DNA of 6,109 nucleotides from UMGS1307 sp964523005. GTDB lineage: Bacteria > Bacillota > Clostridia > Oscillospirales > CAG-382. How positions within the stretch are numbered: position 1 is the first letter of the stretch; the number at the start of each line of letters is the position of its first letter. The translations under genes were made by a program, and so were the position numbers. Below are positions 1 to 6,002 of this stretch, one piece after another. Where the stretch lies: positions 1 to 6,109 of the forward strand of contig CAZFZL010000092.1 of NCBI GenBank assembly GCA_964523005.1, in the 5' to 3' direction. The notes below the pieces were generated by a model. That model saw only the letters and a program-made list of their open reading frames with translations, did not search any database and was not told the origin of the DNA.

Positions 1-43
1 CCTTGCAGCTGCTCGTTCCAATGTCCAATCCAAGATAAAGCAT
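1..43 (-). CDS. FGGY-family carbohydrate kinase, N-terminal fragment (runs off left edge)
   Basis: Only the first 14 codons are present; they read MLYLGLDIGTSSCK. This is the characteristic opening strand and phosphate-1 loop of FGGY sugar kinases (xylulokinase, gluconokinase, glycerol kinase and relatives), in which the D-x-G-T-S/T-S motif binds the ATP phosphates. The family phosphorylates a terminal hydroxyl of a sugar or polyol in the cytoplasm. I chose ATG at 43 because GGAGG at 53-49 lies 5 bases upstream. An in-frame ATG at 55 overlaps that site and would only add MEAK. The gene begins 23 bases after the DeoR stop, so it is probably the next gene of the same operon. Substrate cannot be inferred from this fragment. 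The family call rests on a short but very characteristic motif. Confidence 0.8.
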   Translation of the reverse strand, partial: MLYLGLDIGTSSCK

Positions 44-48
44 TTTTG

Positions 49-53
49 CCTCC
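49..53 (-). promoter_or_regulatory. Ribosome binding site of the FGGY kinase
   Basis: The minus strand reads GGAGG at 53-49, five bases before ATG 43. It sits over the alternative ATG at 55, which is why the downstream ATG is taken as the start. Confidence 0.7.
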
Positions 54-66
54 ATGCCTGAGTAAT

Positions 67-834
67 TCAGGCGATTATTATCTGAGTATGCTGCGTTCTG
101 ATAAACTTTCTCGCTTCTTCGGACAGCCCGTTGTCGGTGATGAGCGTGTCGATGTCGTTCCATGTGCTTATCATATAGAGGTAGTATTGACCGTATTTCG
201 TGGAGTCGGCAAGCAGCACTTTTCTGCGTGCGTTTTTGAGAAAAGTCTTTTTTACCTGAGTGCCGATAAGACCTTTGTTCGTGATGCCTTCATCGGTAAA
301 TCCGGCGCACGAAAAGAATACTGTATCGACGTTTATCTGCTGAGATGCTTTGAGTGCAAAATATCCGTCAAGAGTGTTTTTATCGCGTGCAAGCTCACCG
401 CTGATAAGATACAGCGTCAAATAAGCAGATTTATCCCTGAGCACGCAGAGGGCTTCGATGCTGTCAGTGAATACCGTAAGACGTTTGTTGCAGGGCAGTA
501 TCCGTGCAAGCTCGCTGCAGGTTGTGCTTCCGTCGATGTATATTGTAGCACCGTCATTCAAAAAAGAAAGTGCTTTTTGTGCGATGAGCTGCTTTTGCAC
601 AAGGTTAACATCACTTCGTGAGAGAAATTCGGATTCCTTGTGAAAGGCGTTTTCCGCGAGCCGCGCACCGCCGTGGAAGCGCCTGACAATGCCGCTTTCT
701 TCCATTTCGGCAAGATCTCTCCGTACGGTCATTTCAGCAACACCGAAATGACTGGATAATTCAGAAACACGTACAGTTTTTTTAACCTTGATATATTCGA
801 TCATCCGGTTCTTTCTCCGGCTGCCTGCAACCAT
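67..834 (-). CDS. DeoR/GlpR-family transcriptional regulator
   Basis: This is a cytoplasmic sugar-responsive regulator of the DeoR family, usually a repressor released by a phosphorylated sugar. From the chosen start it is 255 residues, the usual family length. Residues 6-58 form the winged helix-turn-helix with the DeoR signature RVSELSSHFGVAEMTVRRDL and the wing RRFHGGA. Residues about 76-230 form the DeoRC sensor domain, with the phosphate-loop motif DGSTT (101-105), the Lys-Lys pair at 195-196 region, LLADSTKYG (207-215) and the closing DIDTLITD. The start is uncertain. ATG 864 has AGAAAGG directly abutting it with no spacer. ATG 834 has only a poorly spaced AAGGA but matches the family N-terminus. 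ATG 804 has GGAG 10 bases upstream but would cut into the first helix. It lies between the isomerase genes and the kinase, so it probably controls this operon and itself. The effector is not identifiable. Confidence 0.93.
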   Translation of the reverse strand: MVAGSRRKNRMIEYIKVKKTVRVSELSSHFGVAEMTVRRDLAEMEESGIVRRFHGGARLAENAFHKESEFLSRSDVNLVQKQLIAQKALSFLNDGATIYIDGSTTCSELARILPCNKRLTVFTDSIEALCVLRDKSAYLTLYLISGELARDKNTLDGYFALKASQQINVDTVFFSCAGFTDEGITNKGLIGTQVKKTFLKNARRKVLLADSTKYGQYYLYMISTWNDIDTLITDNGLSEEARKFIRTQHTQIIIA

Positions 835-895
835 GATCCTTGTCGCTTTCGCTTCGGGAAGCATCCTTTCTTCGTTTTTTTGACAGAGTATGTTA

Positions 896-2170
896 TCAGC
901 TATGCTTAGCGACCGCTAATGAGGTGCTTTCCGGGTTGGAGTCTGATGCAAAATGCTGATATACTGAAAGCGGTTCGTTTGAGGTACAGTGCATTTCAAA
1001 CGATGCACCGGCGTATGCGGATACGAAGAATTCGTCTGCAAATATTTCGTCTCGCGTCATGTACATTGACGCGCTTTCTATATCAAGATGCTGTTTTCCC
1101 GCTACGCCGACCGTTCCGTGACCGCGAAGTACTATCGCGCCGAATGCTGCCTTTTCATTCATCTTAACACTGCTGCCGGATACAAGCTGCGTGTGTTTTG
1201 CGCTGTAAAGATCGTCGTTTTTTTCTTCGCTTGCTCTGCCGCAGCGGTATACGATGTAATCCTGCTTTGCCTGACCATCATCGAATATGTTAACGGGCGG
1301 ACGGAAGTATTCGCTTCTGAACGCGTCAGTGTTGCCCGAATGCTCACATCTTATCATCTTCGTCATATACTCCGCGACTTTTTCAATTCCGTCCTTCTCG
1401 ATCGTGACAGGAAGATCACGGTCGATCATATCTGGCGGCATTGGCATATCGTTGACACGCGATTCGGGAATACAGCTGACGTCTGACGCGACCTGAAGTT
1501 CATATGTTACAAGCGAACCGGGCGCATGGAGCGTGCAGGGCGGCATATAGTAGCCTGTTCCGGGAATTATGTTAACTGTATTTGCAAGATCTGTGAGATG
1601 GTTATCACCCTTGAAATAAGCGAGAAAATGCTCGTATATATCTTTATCACTGTAAGAGGGGTCGACACCGATAGGTGTCATCGGGAAGGCGTTTCTGTTC
1701 ATATTGAGCTCGATGGGGAAGTGATACGATTCAGGCTTCCCGGTCAGTCCTTCGCGGACGTGCTCCTGACAGGGATGCATATGGAAGGGTATACGATGCC
1801 AGTTGTCGAAAAATTTAGACAACACATTCCATTTCTTCTGTGTGCTTCCGAGCATCCAATCCTTACAAAGGTCGATGGCATCGGCGAGACGTATAAGTCC
1901 TTCGTCAGTCACAATATAGCTGTATCCGTGATCCTTCGGGCATATGCTGTTATATACTCCGTTGTCAGCATAAGTCACCGATGCGAGCCAACGCTCGTTT
2001 ACCGCGAGATCCTGCGCCATATATTCATCGGCGAGCTTTATTCTTCTGCCCGGCTGAACAATACCGGGCCGAGCCACCCATGTGGGCTTAAGGCGGAAGA
2101 TACCTCCTGTGCGTTCGCGTTCTCTTTCAAGTATACTTATGATTTGTTCTTTTTCAGTAATGTATTTCAT
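896..2170 (-). CDS. Mannose-6-phosphate isomerase-like bicupin protein (probable sugar or sugar-phosphate isomerase)
   Basis: The 424-residue protein resembles type I phosphomannose isomerases (ManA), zinc enzymes that interconvert aldose and ketose phosphates. The metal site can be followed motif by motif: FHMHP at 129-133 matches the ManA Q-V-H-P segment (His132), GKPESYHF at 144-151 matches GKTECWY (Glu147), and PPCTLHAPGS at 210-219 matches the PSGTIHA segment (His215). A second cupin-like part follows at about 305-405, with VLRGHGTVGV at 347-356. It is about 100 residues longer than Bacillus-type ManA, with a long N-terminal stretch (1-120) before the first metal motif. AAAGGA at 2184-2179 lies 8 bases before the ATG, and the gap to the preceding SIS gene is 14 bases, so it is co-transcribed with it. 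The sequence is too divergent to claim mannose-6-phosphate as substrate. D-lyxose-type or other cupin isomerase activity is possible. The fold is well supported; the exact reaction is inference. Confidence 0.8.
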   Translation of the reverse strand: MKYITEKEQIISILERERERTGGIFRLKPTWVARPGIVQPGRRIKLADEYMAQDLAVNERWLASVTYADNGVYNSICPKDHGYSYIVTDEGLIRLADAIDLCKDWMLGSTQKKWNVLSKFFDNWHRIPFHMHPCQEHVREGLTGKPESYHFPIELNMNRNAFPMTPIGVDPSYSDKDIYEHFLAYFKGDNHLTDLANTVNIIPGTGYYMPPCTLHAPGSLVTYELQVASDVSCIPESRVNDMPMPPDMIDRDLPVTIEKDGIEKVAEYMTKMIRCEHSGNTDAFRSEYFRPPVNIFDDGQAKQDYIVYRCGRASEEKNDDLYSAKHTQLVSGSSVKMNEKAAFGAIVLRGHGTVGVAGKQHLDIESASMYMTRDEIFADEFFVSAYAGASFEMHCTSNEPLSVYQHFASDSNPESTSLAVAKHS

Positions 2171-2184
2171 TGTATCGATCCTTT

Positions 2185-2745
2185 CTATTCAAGATTTGCA
2201 TGGTATTGCCACAAAGCAGCCATGTCAAGTTTTTTTTCTTCGCATATCATCATTGCGATGCAGTCGCAGATAACGTACAGGCTTTGCTCGAAAAGGCTCG
2301 TCATGATCTGCTGTGAGGGAAGCTCGTCAGGAAGTGCAAACTTAGTTCTGACCGGTACGCGTATGAACAGATCGGTATACTGCTTCATACAGCTCTCGGG
2401 AGATGAGCCTATATGTGCAATGCGTGCATTATAGCTCTTTGCAATTCGTGTTATTTGAAGCGGTATTGCACTTTCACCTGAACCTGAGCCTACAATAAGA
2501 AGATCATTATTCGTAATGGCCGGTTCGTTCAACTCACCCACGAAGAAAGCAGATATCCCAAGATGGTTGAGACGCTTCGTAAAAGCCATCAGCGACAGCG
2601 CAACGCGGCCGACACCGATCAGAAACACCTTGCGGGAGTCAATTATTGCTTTGACGAGTTCCTCGACATCTTCGGGTTTAACGGCGTTGCAGGCATTATG
2701 CACTTCACTTAATATTATATCATACTTTTCTTTGAAATCCATCAT
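2185..2745 (-). CDS. SIS-domain 6-phospho-3-hexuloisomerase-like protein
   Basis: At 186 residues this is almost the length of Bacillus HxlB (185), and it shares its landmarks. These are GxGR near 44-47, RLNHLG at 58-63 (HxlB RLMHMG), VGSGSGES at 85-92 (the SIS sugar-phosphate loop), SLFEQ at 150-154 with the conserved glutamate E153, and the identical C-terminus HANLE. The family interconverts D-arabino-3-hexulose-6-phosphate and fructose-6-phosphate, normally in the ribulose monophosphate pathway. Here no hexulose-phosphate synthase is nearby, so the 3-ketose may come from dehydrogenase chemistry. One difference stands out: the GAGRS motif of HxlB reads GVGRV, with Val48 in place of the serine. 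AAAGGA at 2759-2754, inside the end of the upstream gene, lies 8 bases before the ATG. Only 4 bases separate the genes, implying translational coupling. A second ATG follows immediately. A different 3- or 2-keto sugar phosphate substrate remains possible. Confidence 0.88.
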   Translation of the reverse strand: MMDFKEKYDIILSEVHNACNAVKPEDVEELVKAIIDSRKVFLIGVGRVALSLMAFTKRLNHLGISAFFVGELNEPAITNNDLLIVGSGSGESAIPLQITRIAKSYNARIAHIGSSPESCMKQYTDLFIRVPVRTKFALPDELPSQQIMTSLFEQSLYVICDCIAMMICEEKKLDMAALWQYHANLE

Positions 2746-2749
2746 ATTT

Positions 2750-3655
2750 TCAATCCTTTACGAACTGCCTCCAATAATCGACCGAAGCGCGAAGTATGCT
2801 GAGATGCCCGTTGTCCTGCGGCCAGAATGCGGCAGAACGAAGCTCGAACGAAAGCAGTATATCGTGGTCGGGCTTTGCATCCGTTATTGCCTTCACGATC
2901 TCATCACCGCGTATCACGCCTTTTTCGTTGTATTCCGGTGTAAAAGGCCAGTGTCTGCTTGCCTGCATATCCGTCTGCTGACAGTCGATCACGTCAGCGC
3001 AGTACGCATATCTGCGTATCCATTCTATATGGCTTGCTTCCTGAGGTGTAGTGTGCATATTTCTGTGTCCCATATCAAGACATACATGAAGCGGTATTGC
3101 CATATCCCTGCCGCGTTCAAGTATGTAATCGTTTTCCTCAAAAGTTGCGCAGCTTTCGCGATCAACACTCGTCATTTCATACGCGATCGAGCTGAGTCCG
3201 ACCTCTGCACCGTATTCGGCGACCTGCGCATATGAAGCGAGTGCACTTTCAATAATTTCGCGCCTGAGCGCGGCATCGCGGTTGCACCTGTCAGTCATAA
3301 TGGCAAAGCATGTACCGAAGCTTTTTCCTCCGAGGTAAGCGGTAAGCTTTGCCGCTCTTTTGAAGAAGTCTACCGCTTCGCGTCTCGCTGCCTTATCAAA
3401 ATGACCCATATAATGCTGATGACCGTGATGACCGCCGAACGCGCTGAATATTTTTACATCGTTTTTATCGCATGCTTCAAGCGTTCTGTCTGCAAGCGCC
3501 TTCTGCGTATCCCATGACCAGTACGGATCGATAAGATCGACGTTGAACATGACATGATGTATTCCCATGTCCTTGCATATCTTTGTCCAAACCTCCGGTT
3601 CGTCATATCTGTTTGTAAAACAGTTGCCGTTGAAACCGAGCAGTATCTTTCCCAT
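2750..3655 (-). CDS. TIM-barrel sugar (phosphate) isomerase/epimerase, AP-endonuclease-2 / tagatose-3-epimerase superfamily
   Basis: The 301-residue cytoplasmic protein has the length and motif order of the xylose-isomerase-like TIM-barrel fold used by ketose 3-epimerases and related isomerases. Expected metal-site positions are Glu160 (SIAYEMTS), Asp194 and His197 (HVCLDMGH), and Glu271 (LSFELRS). GGHHGHQHYMGH at 74-85 is a conspicuous histidine-rich loop after strand 3. HWPFTPEYNEKGVI at 235-248 looks like a conserved substrate-loop segment of this subfamily. The position where tagatose-3-epimerase-type enzymes carry the metal-binding histidine reads VIDCQQTD (Asp224), so that ligand may be changed. 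A well spaced AGGGAG lies 7 bases before the ATG and overlaps the stop of the preceding gene region. Gaps to its neighbours are 13 and 4 bases. It probably epimerises or isomerises the keto sugar made by the dehydrogenases. Candidates include ketose 3-epimerase and tetrulose-phosphate isomerase; the choice cannot be made by eye. Confidence 0.85.
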   Translation of the reverse strand: MGKILLGFNGNCFTNRYDEPEVWTKICKDMGIHHVMFNVDLIDPYWSWDTQKALADRTLEACDKNDVKIFSAFGGHHGHQHYMGHFDKAARREAVDFFKRAAKLTAYLGGKSFGTCFAIMTDRCNRDAALRREIIESALASYAQVAEYGAEVGLSSIAYEMTSVDRESCATFEENDYILERGRDMAIPLHVCLDMGHRNMHTTPQEASHIEWIRRYAYCADVIDCQQTDMQASRHWPFTPEYNEKGVIRGDEIVKAITDAKPDHDILLSFELRSAAFWPQDNGHLSILRASVDYWRQFVKD

Positions 3656-3668
3656 TATGTTTCTCCCT

Positions 3669-4757
3669 TCATTCTTCCGATGAGTGCTCGCTGCAGTGGA
3701 TAACGACTTTTATTGCCATTTTATTTTCCATGTTCTCGTATCCAAGCGCAACTTGAGAAAGCGGAAATACGTGTGTTATAAGTCTGTCAGGGTCGATCTT
3801 TTTCTCTGATAACAGCTTGAGCGCTTCGCGGTTTCCTTCCGGATGAGAGGACGACGCACCGGAAATGAACAACTCTTTATAATGGATCATATTAGCGTCA
3901 AGCGATACCGTGTTCGCATCCTTTGGCAGTCCGCCGAAGAAATTGATCCTGCCGCGCGGTGCAGCGAGCGAAACCGCCTGCTCCTGTGCCTGTGCTGAGG
4001 GGGCACATACGATCACAACATCGGCGCCGCGTCCGTCGGTAAGCTCAAGCACACGTGAGGTCAAATCTTCCTGCTCCGATGAGATAACGTAATCAACGGC
4101 ATCGGAAAAGTCGGCTTTTGCGCGTTCAAGGCGAAATGCGCTGCGTTGTGTCATTATAACCTTGGATGCTCCGCGCAGCTTTGAAAGCTGTGCGTGGATC
4201 AGTCCGGCGGGACCGGCTCCGAATATCAATACCGTATCGCCTTTTTTTACTGATACATTGTTCTGTGCGTTAATGCAGCAGGCGACGATCTCGGACAGGG
4301 AAGCCCGATCGAATGAGAGCCCGTCGGGGATCCTGTTGACGAAGCCAAGCTCAAAAATATGTCTCGGAATAGCCATATACTCGGCAAACCCACCGTTGAG
4401 CTTGTAGCCAAGCGAAGGGTGAGGGGTAAGACAAACGTTCGGGAAACCGGCTTTACAAGCCGCACAGTGACCGCAGCCATGACCGGGAGCTACGCATACT
4501 CTGTCGCCGACTTTAACCGATGTGACACCGGGCGCGACCGATTCAACGACGCCGGCTATCTCGTGTCCCGTTATTACGGGGTAGGACGCACGGTAGTCAC
4601 CGGCTTTGTATATACGCTTGTCAGTGCCGCATATTGCACACGACATGACCTTAATACGTATCGAGCCTTCCGGTACTTCGGGAATATCAACCTGTTCAAC
4701 ACGCAGATCGTTTCTGCCGTAGACGACGGCGGCAGTCATTTTGTTTTTATAAGACAT
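3669..4757 (-). CDS. Zinc-dependent medium-chain alcohol/polyol dehydrogenase (sorbitol/threonine dehydrogenase-like)
   Basis: This 362-residue enzyme belongs to the zinc-dependent medium-chain dehydrogenases, which oxidise secondary alcohols of polyols or amino acids with NAD(P)+. Catalytic zinc ligands are Cys43 (CAICGTD), His65-Glu66 (TGHE) and Glu156 (SEIV). The structural zinc lobe has Cys95, Cys98, Cys101 and Cys109. The Rossmann motif is GAGPAG at 180-185. At the end of the second Rossmann strand, where NAD-dependent relatives carry an aspartate, the sequence is MTQRS (202-206), so NADP may be preferred. ATG 4757 is taken as the start because AAGGAG (4771-4766) is 8 bases upstream; a GTG at 4763 would leave only 2 bases. 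The gap to the upstream dehydrogenase gene is 16 bases. The tail after residue 354, HCSEHSSEE, is polar and probably unstructured. L-iditol/sorbitol 2-dehydrogenase or a sugar-phosphate dehydrogenase are both possible activities. Confidence 0.9.
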   Translation of the reverse strand: MSYKNKMTAAVVYGRNDLRVEQVDIPEVPEGSIRIKVMSCAICGTDKRIYKAGDYRASYPVITGHEIAGVVESVAPGVTSVKVGDRVCVAPGHGCGHCAACKAGFPNVCLTPHPSLGYKLNGGFAEYMAIPRHIFELGFVNRIPDGLSFDRASLSEIVACCINAQNNVSVKKGDTVLIFGAGPAGLIHAQLSKLRGASKVIMTQRSAFRLERAKADFSDAVDYVISSEQEDLTSRVLELTDGRGADVVIVCAPSAQAQEQAVSLAAPRGRINFFGGLPKDANTVSLDANMIHYKELFISGASSSHPEGNREALKLLSEKKIDPDRLITHVFPLSQVALGYENMENKMAIKVVIHCSEHSSEE

Positions 4758-4765
4758 TTGCACAT

Positions 4766-4771
4766 CTCCTT
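4766..4771 (-). promoter_or_regulatory. Ribosome binding site deciding the second dehydrogenase start
   Basis: AAGGAG on the minus strand is followed by 8 bases and ATG 4757. The GTG at 4763, which opens the longest reading frame, lies only 2 bases away and is unlikely to be used. Confidence 0.75.
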
Positions 4772-4773
4772 AT

Positions 4774-5784
4774 TTATTTAAAATTTACGGTTACCTTACA
4801 GTAATCAATGCTTTTGTTTATCATTTTTGCTATCATTTCAGGCGCCTGATCCGGAAACACGGTTTGAGTCACGAATTTATCGAGAGGGATCAGATGCTCG
4901 CTGAGCACTTTCGCAAGGAGCTTGTGTTCTCCATTGTCATTATATCCCCAACATCCTTTCAGCGTTATTCCCTTACGCATGAGCTGTTCAAAATCTACAA
5001 CAGGTATAACCGTATCGTGCGTGTCGCGCCCGACGACGGTCAGTGTTCCGTGCGGACGAAGCATATGTATTGAAGATGTGATCGTTTTTGCCGAGCCTGC
5101 TGCTTCAAAAGCATAATCGAAGCCGCCTTCCGGTTCATCATCTGAAAGAGGATCGTACAGCTCGTCAAAGCCAAGACTTTTCGCCATATTTAGACTGAAT
5201 TTGCGCAGATCGCTTATCACGATGCGCGTAGCTCCGAAAACGCGCAGCCAGCATGCCGTCATGAGACCTATCGGCCCGGCTCCGTATACGATTGCTTCCG
5301 AACCCGGAGTGAAACCTGATTTGCGGACGGTGTTCAGACCCACGAGCATAGGCTCGATCAGGCTGCCCTGCAATGTCGATACACCTTCAGGCAGCAAAAA
5401 CAGATTGCTTTCGGGAACGAGACAGTATTCTGCAAAGCCGCCGTCGTTTCTCGAACCGAGAAACTGATATTGCTTGCATGAAAAAGGCTCTCCGGTCTTG
5501 CAGCCTTCACAATGTCCACAAGGAATTATCGGTAACACGGACGCTTTTGCGCCGGTCTCGAAAGCACTGTCTTTGTTAACTTTGTAAATTTCACCGGCGA
5601 ACTCGTGCCCGAGAATCATCGGATGATGATACGAGCCGGCATATGCAAAACGCGGAATATCCGAACCGCAAACCCCACAGTATTCGACTTTGAGGATAAC
5701 GTGACCGGGCTGTAGTTTTGGTTCGCTCCAATTAGGCTCAAAACCGTATTTTCCGCCCTTGTCATATAATACGATCGCTTTCAT
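4774..5784 (-). CDS. Galactitol-1-phosphate 5-dehydrogenase-like zinc-dependent dehydrogenase
   Basis: This 336-residue medium-chain zinc dehydrogenase resembles E. coli GatD, which oxidises galactitol-1-phosphate to tagatose-6-phosphate. Shared stretches are CGVCGSDIPRF at 36-46 (GatD LCGSDLPRI), MILGHEFAG at 56-64, FLGSRNDGGFAEY at 108-120 (GatD FIGSRRDGGFAEY) and SLIEPMLVGL at 141-150. Catalytic zinc ligands are Cys39, His60-Glu61 and Glu144. Structural zinc ligands are Cys89, Cys92, Cys95 and Cys103. The Rossmann motif is GAGPIG at 168-173, with Asp192 (VISDLR) ending strand 2, which points to NAD+. ATG 5784 is chosen because AAAGGTG lies 5 bases upstream and MKAIVLY is a typical family start; ATG 5799 has no good site and would fall only about 12 bases from the predicted transcription start. 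It is the first gene of the operon. Whether the substrate is phosphorylated or a free polyol is not decided by the sequence. Confidence 0.9.
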   Translation of the reverse strand: MKAIVLYDKGGKYGFEPNWSEPKLQPGHVILKVEYCGVCGSDIPRFAYAGSYHHPMILGHEFAGEIYKVNKDSAFETGAKASVLPIIPCGHCEGCKTGEPFSCKQYQFLGSRNDGGFAEYCLVPESNLFLLPEGVSTLQGSLIEPMLVGLNTVRKSGFTPGSEAIVYGAGPIGLMTACWLRVFGATRIVISDLRKFSLNMAKSLGFDELYDPLSDDEPEGGFDYAFEAAGSAKTITSSIHMLRPHGTLTVVGRDTHDTVIPVVDFEQLMRKGITLKGCWGYNDNGEHKLLAKVLSEHLIPLDKFVTQTVFPDQAPEMIAKMINKSIDYCKVTVNFK

Positions 5785-5789
5785 ATATA

Positions 5790-5796
5790 CACCTTT
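5790..5796 (-). promoter_or_regulatory. Ribosome binding site deciding the first dehydrogenase start
   Basis: The minus strand reads AAAGGTG at 5796-5790, five bases before ATG 5784. It lies inside the reading frame that would begin at ATG 5799, so the shorter protein is preferred. Confidence 0.65.
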
Positions 5797-5816
5797 CATT
5801 GTTTTCTTTTCATTGT
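5794..5816. promoter_or_regulatory. Candidate DeoR operator: direct repeats of TTTCATTGT
   Basis: TTTCATTGT occurs twice on the plus strand, at 5794-5802 and 5808-5816, 14 bases apart, with a further TTTC at 5803-5806 between them. The pair covers the predicted start of transcription and the short leader of the operon, a position suited to repression. Several DeoR-family proteins bind repeated TTTC-containing boxes, so the operon's own DeoR protein is the natural candidate. The repeats are seen; their use as an operator is inference. The right-hand repeat ends just before the -10 box, and the left-hand one overlaps the ribosome binding site. Confidence 0.4.
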
Positions 5817-5817
5817 A

Positions 5818-5846
5818 ATCATACTGATTTAAACAAACACAGTCAA
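5818..5846 (-). promoter_or_regulatory. Sigma-A promoter of the catabolic operon
   Basis: On the minus strand TTGACT (5846-5841) is followed by a 17-base spacer and TATGAT (5823-5818). Each box matches five of six consensus bases and the spacing is ideal. Transcription would begin near 5811, giving a leader of about 27 bases before ATG 5784. No other good promoter is visible between the operon genes, so this one is expected to drive all seven. Confidence 0.75.
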
Positions 5847-5854
5847 CACATCAA

Positions 5855-5870
5855 ATGTTCGAAAGAACAT
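5855..5870. promoter_or_regulatory. Perfect inverted repeat ATGTTC-GAAA-GAACAT upstream of the operon promoter
   Basis: Two exact 6-base arms are separated by 4 bases. The site ends 8 bases upstream of the -35 box, centred near -51 from the predicted start of transcription. It has the form of a binding site for a dimeric regulator and does not fit the catabolite-repression cre consensus, since the centre lacks the CG core in the right place. It could bind the DeoR protein or an activator encoded elsewhere. The symmetry is seen; the function is inferred. Confidence 0.5.
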
Positions 5871-5974
5871 CAAAAAAGTTCATAAAGAAAAAATATCCTT
5901 GCACCGCAAGCCATATGATGCATTTTTTTATAAAAAACAAAAAAGCAACTATTTTTAGATGAAGAATAAAGGTA

Positions 5975-6002
5975 TTGAAAATAACAACTTCCGTGGTATA
6001 AT
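5975..6002 (+). promoter_or_regulatory. Strong rightward (divergent) sigma-A promoter with extended -10
   Basis: TTGAAA (5975-5980), a 16-base spacer and TATAAT (5997-6002), with TGG immediately before the -10 box, make a near-consensus promoter pointing away from the operon. It is preceded by A/T-rich sequence that could act as an UP element. Transcription would start near 6009 and run straight into the GC-rich hairpin segment. No reading frame follows within the window, so the product is a gene beyond the right edge or a non-coding RNA. Confidence 0.6.

Noticed and set aside
46..621. A 191-codon open frame on the plus strand
   Set aside because: It is antisense to the DeoR gene, with no domain and no convincing ribosome binding site.
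1526..2434. A 302-codon open frame on the plus strand
   Set aside because: It lies antisense across the cupin and SIS genes, both of which have clear family motifs and ribosome binding sites. Its translation shows no recognisable domain.
2516..3235. A 239-codon open frame on the plus strand
   Set aside because: It is the antisense shadow of the TIM-barrel and SIS genes. The translation is rich in Arg, Cys and Ser and resembles no family.
896..4757. Possible frameshifts or degraded genes in the operon
   Set aside because: Each gene is full length for its family, begins at a plausible ribosome binding site and ends close to the next, so there is no sign of decay.
5855..5870. Inverted repeat considered as a CcpA cre site
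   Set aside because: The central bases do not fit the cre core, although the outer TG...CA pair does.
5890..5910. Small hairpin CTTGC-ACC-GCAAG followed on the minus strand by a T-run, possible terminator
   Set aside because: The stem is only 5 base pairs, and the T-run starts a few bases after it. There is no visible upstream gene on that strand to terminate, so it is too weak to annotate.
5924..5937. Perfect palindrome TTTTTTATAAAAAA
   Set aside because: A palindrome of pure A and T in AT-rich intergenic DNA is likely by chance or reflects bent upstream DNA. It is not a specific site I can support.
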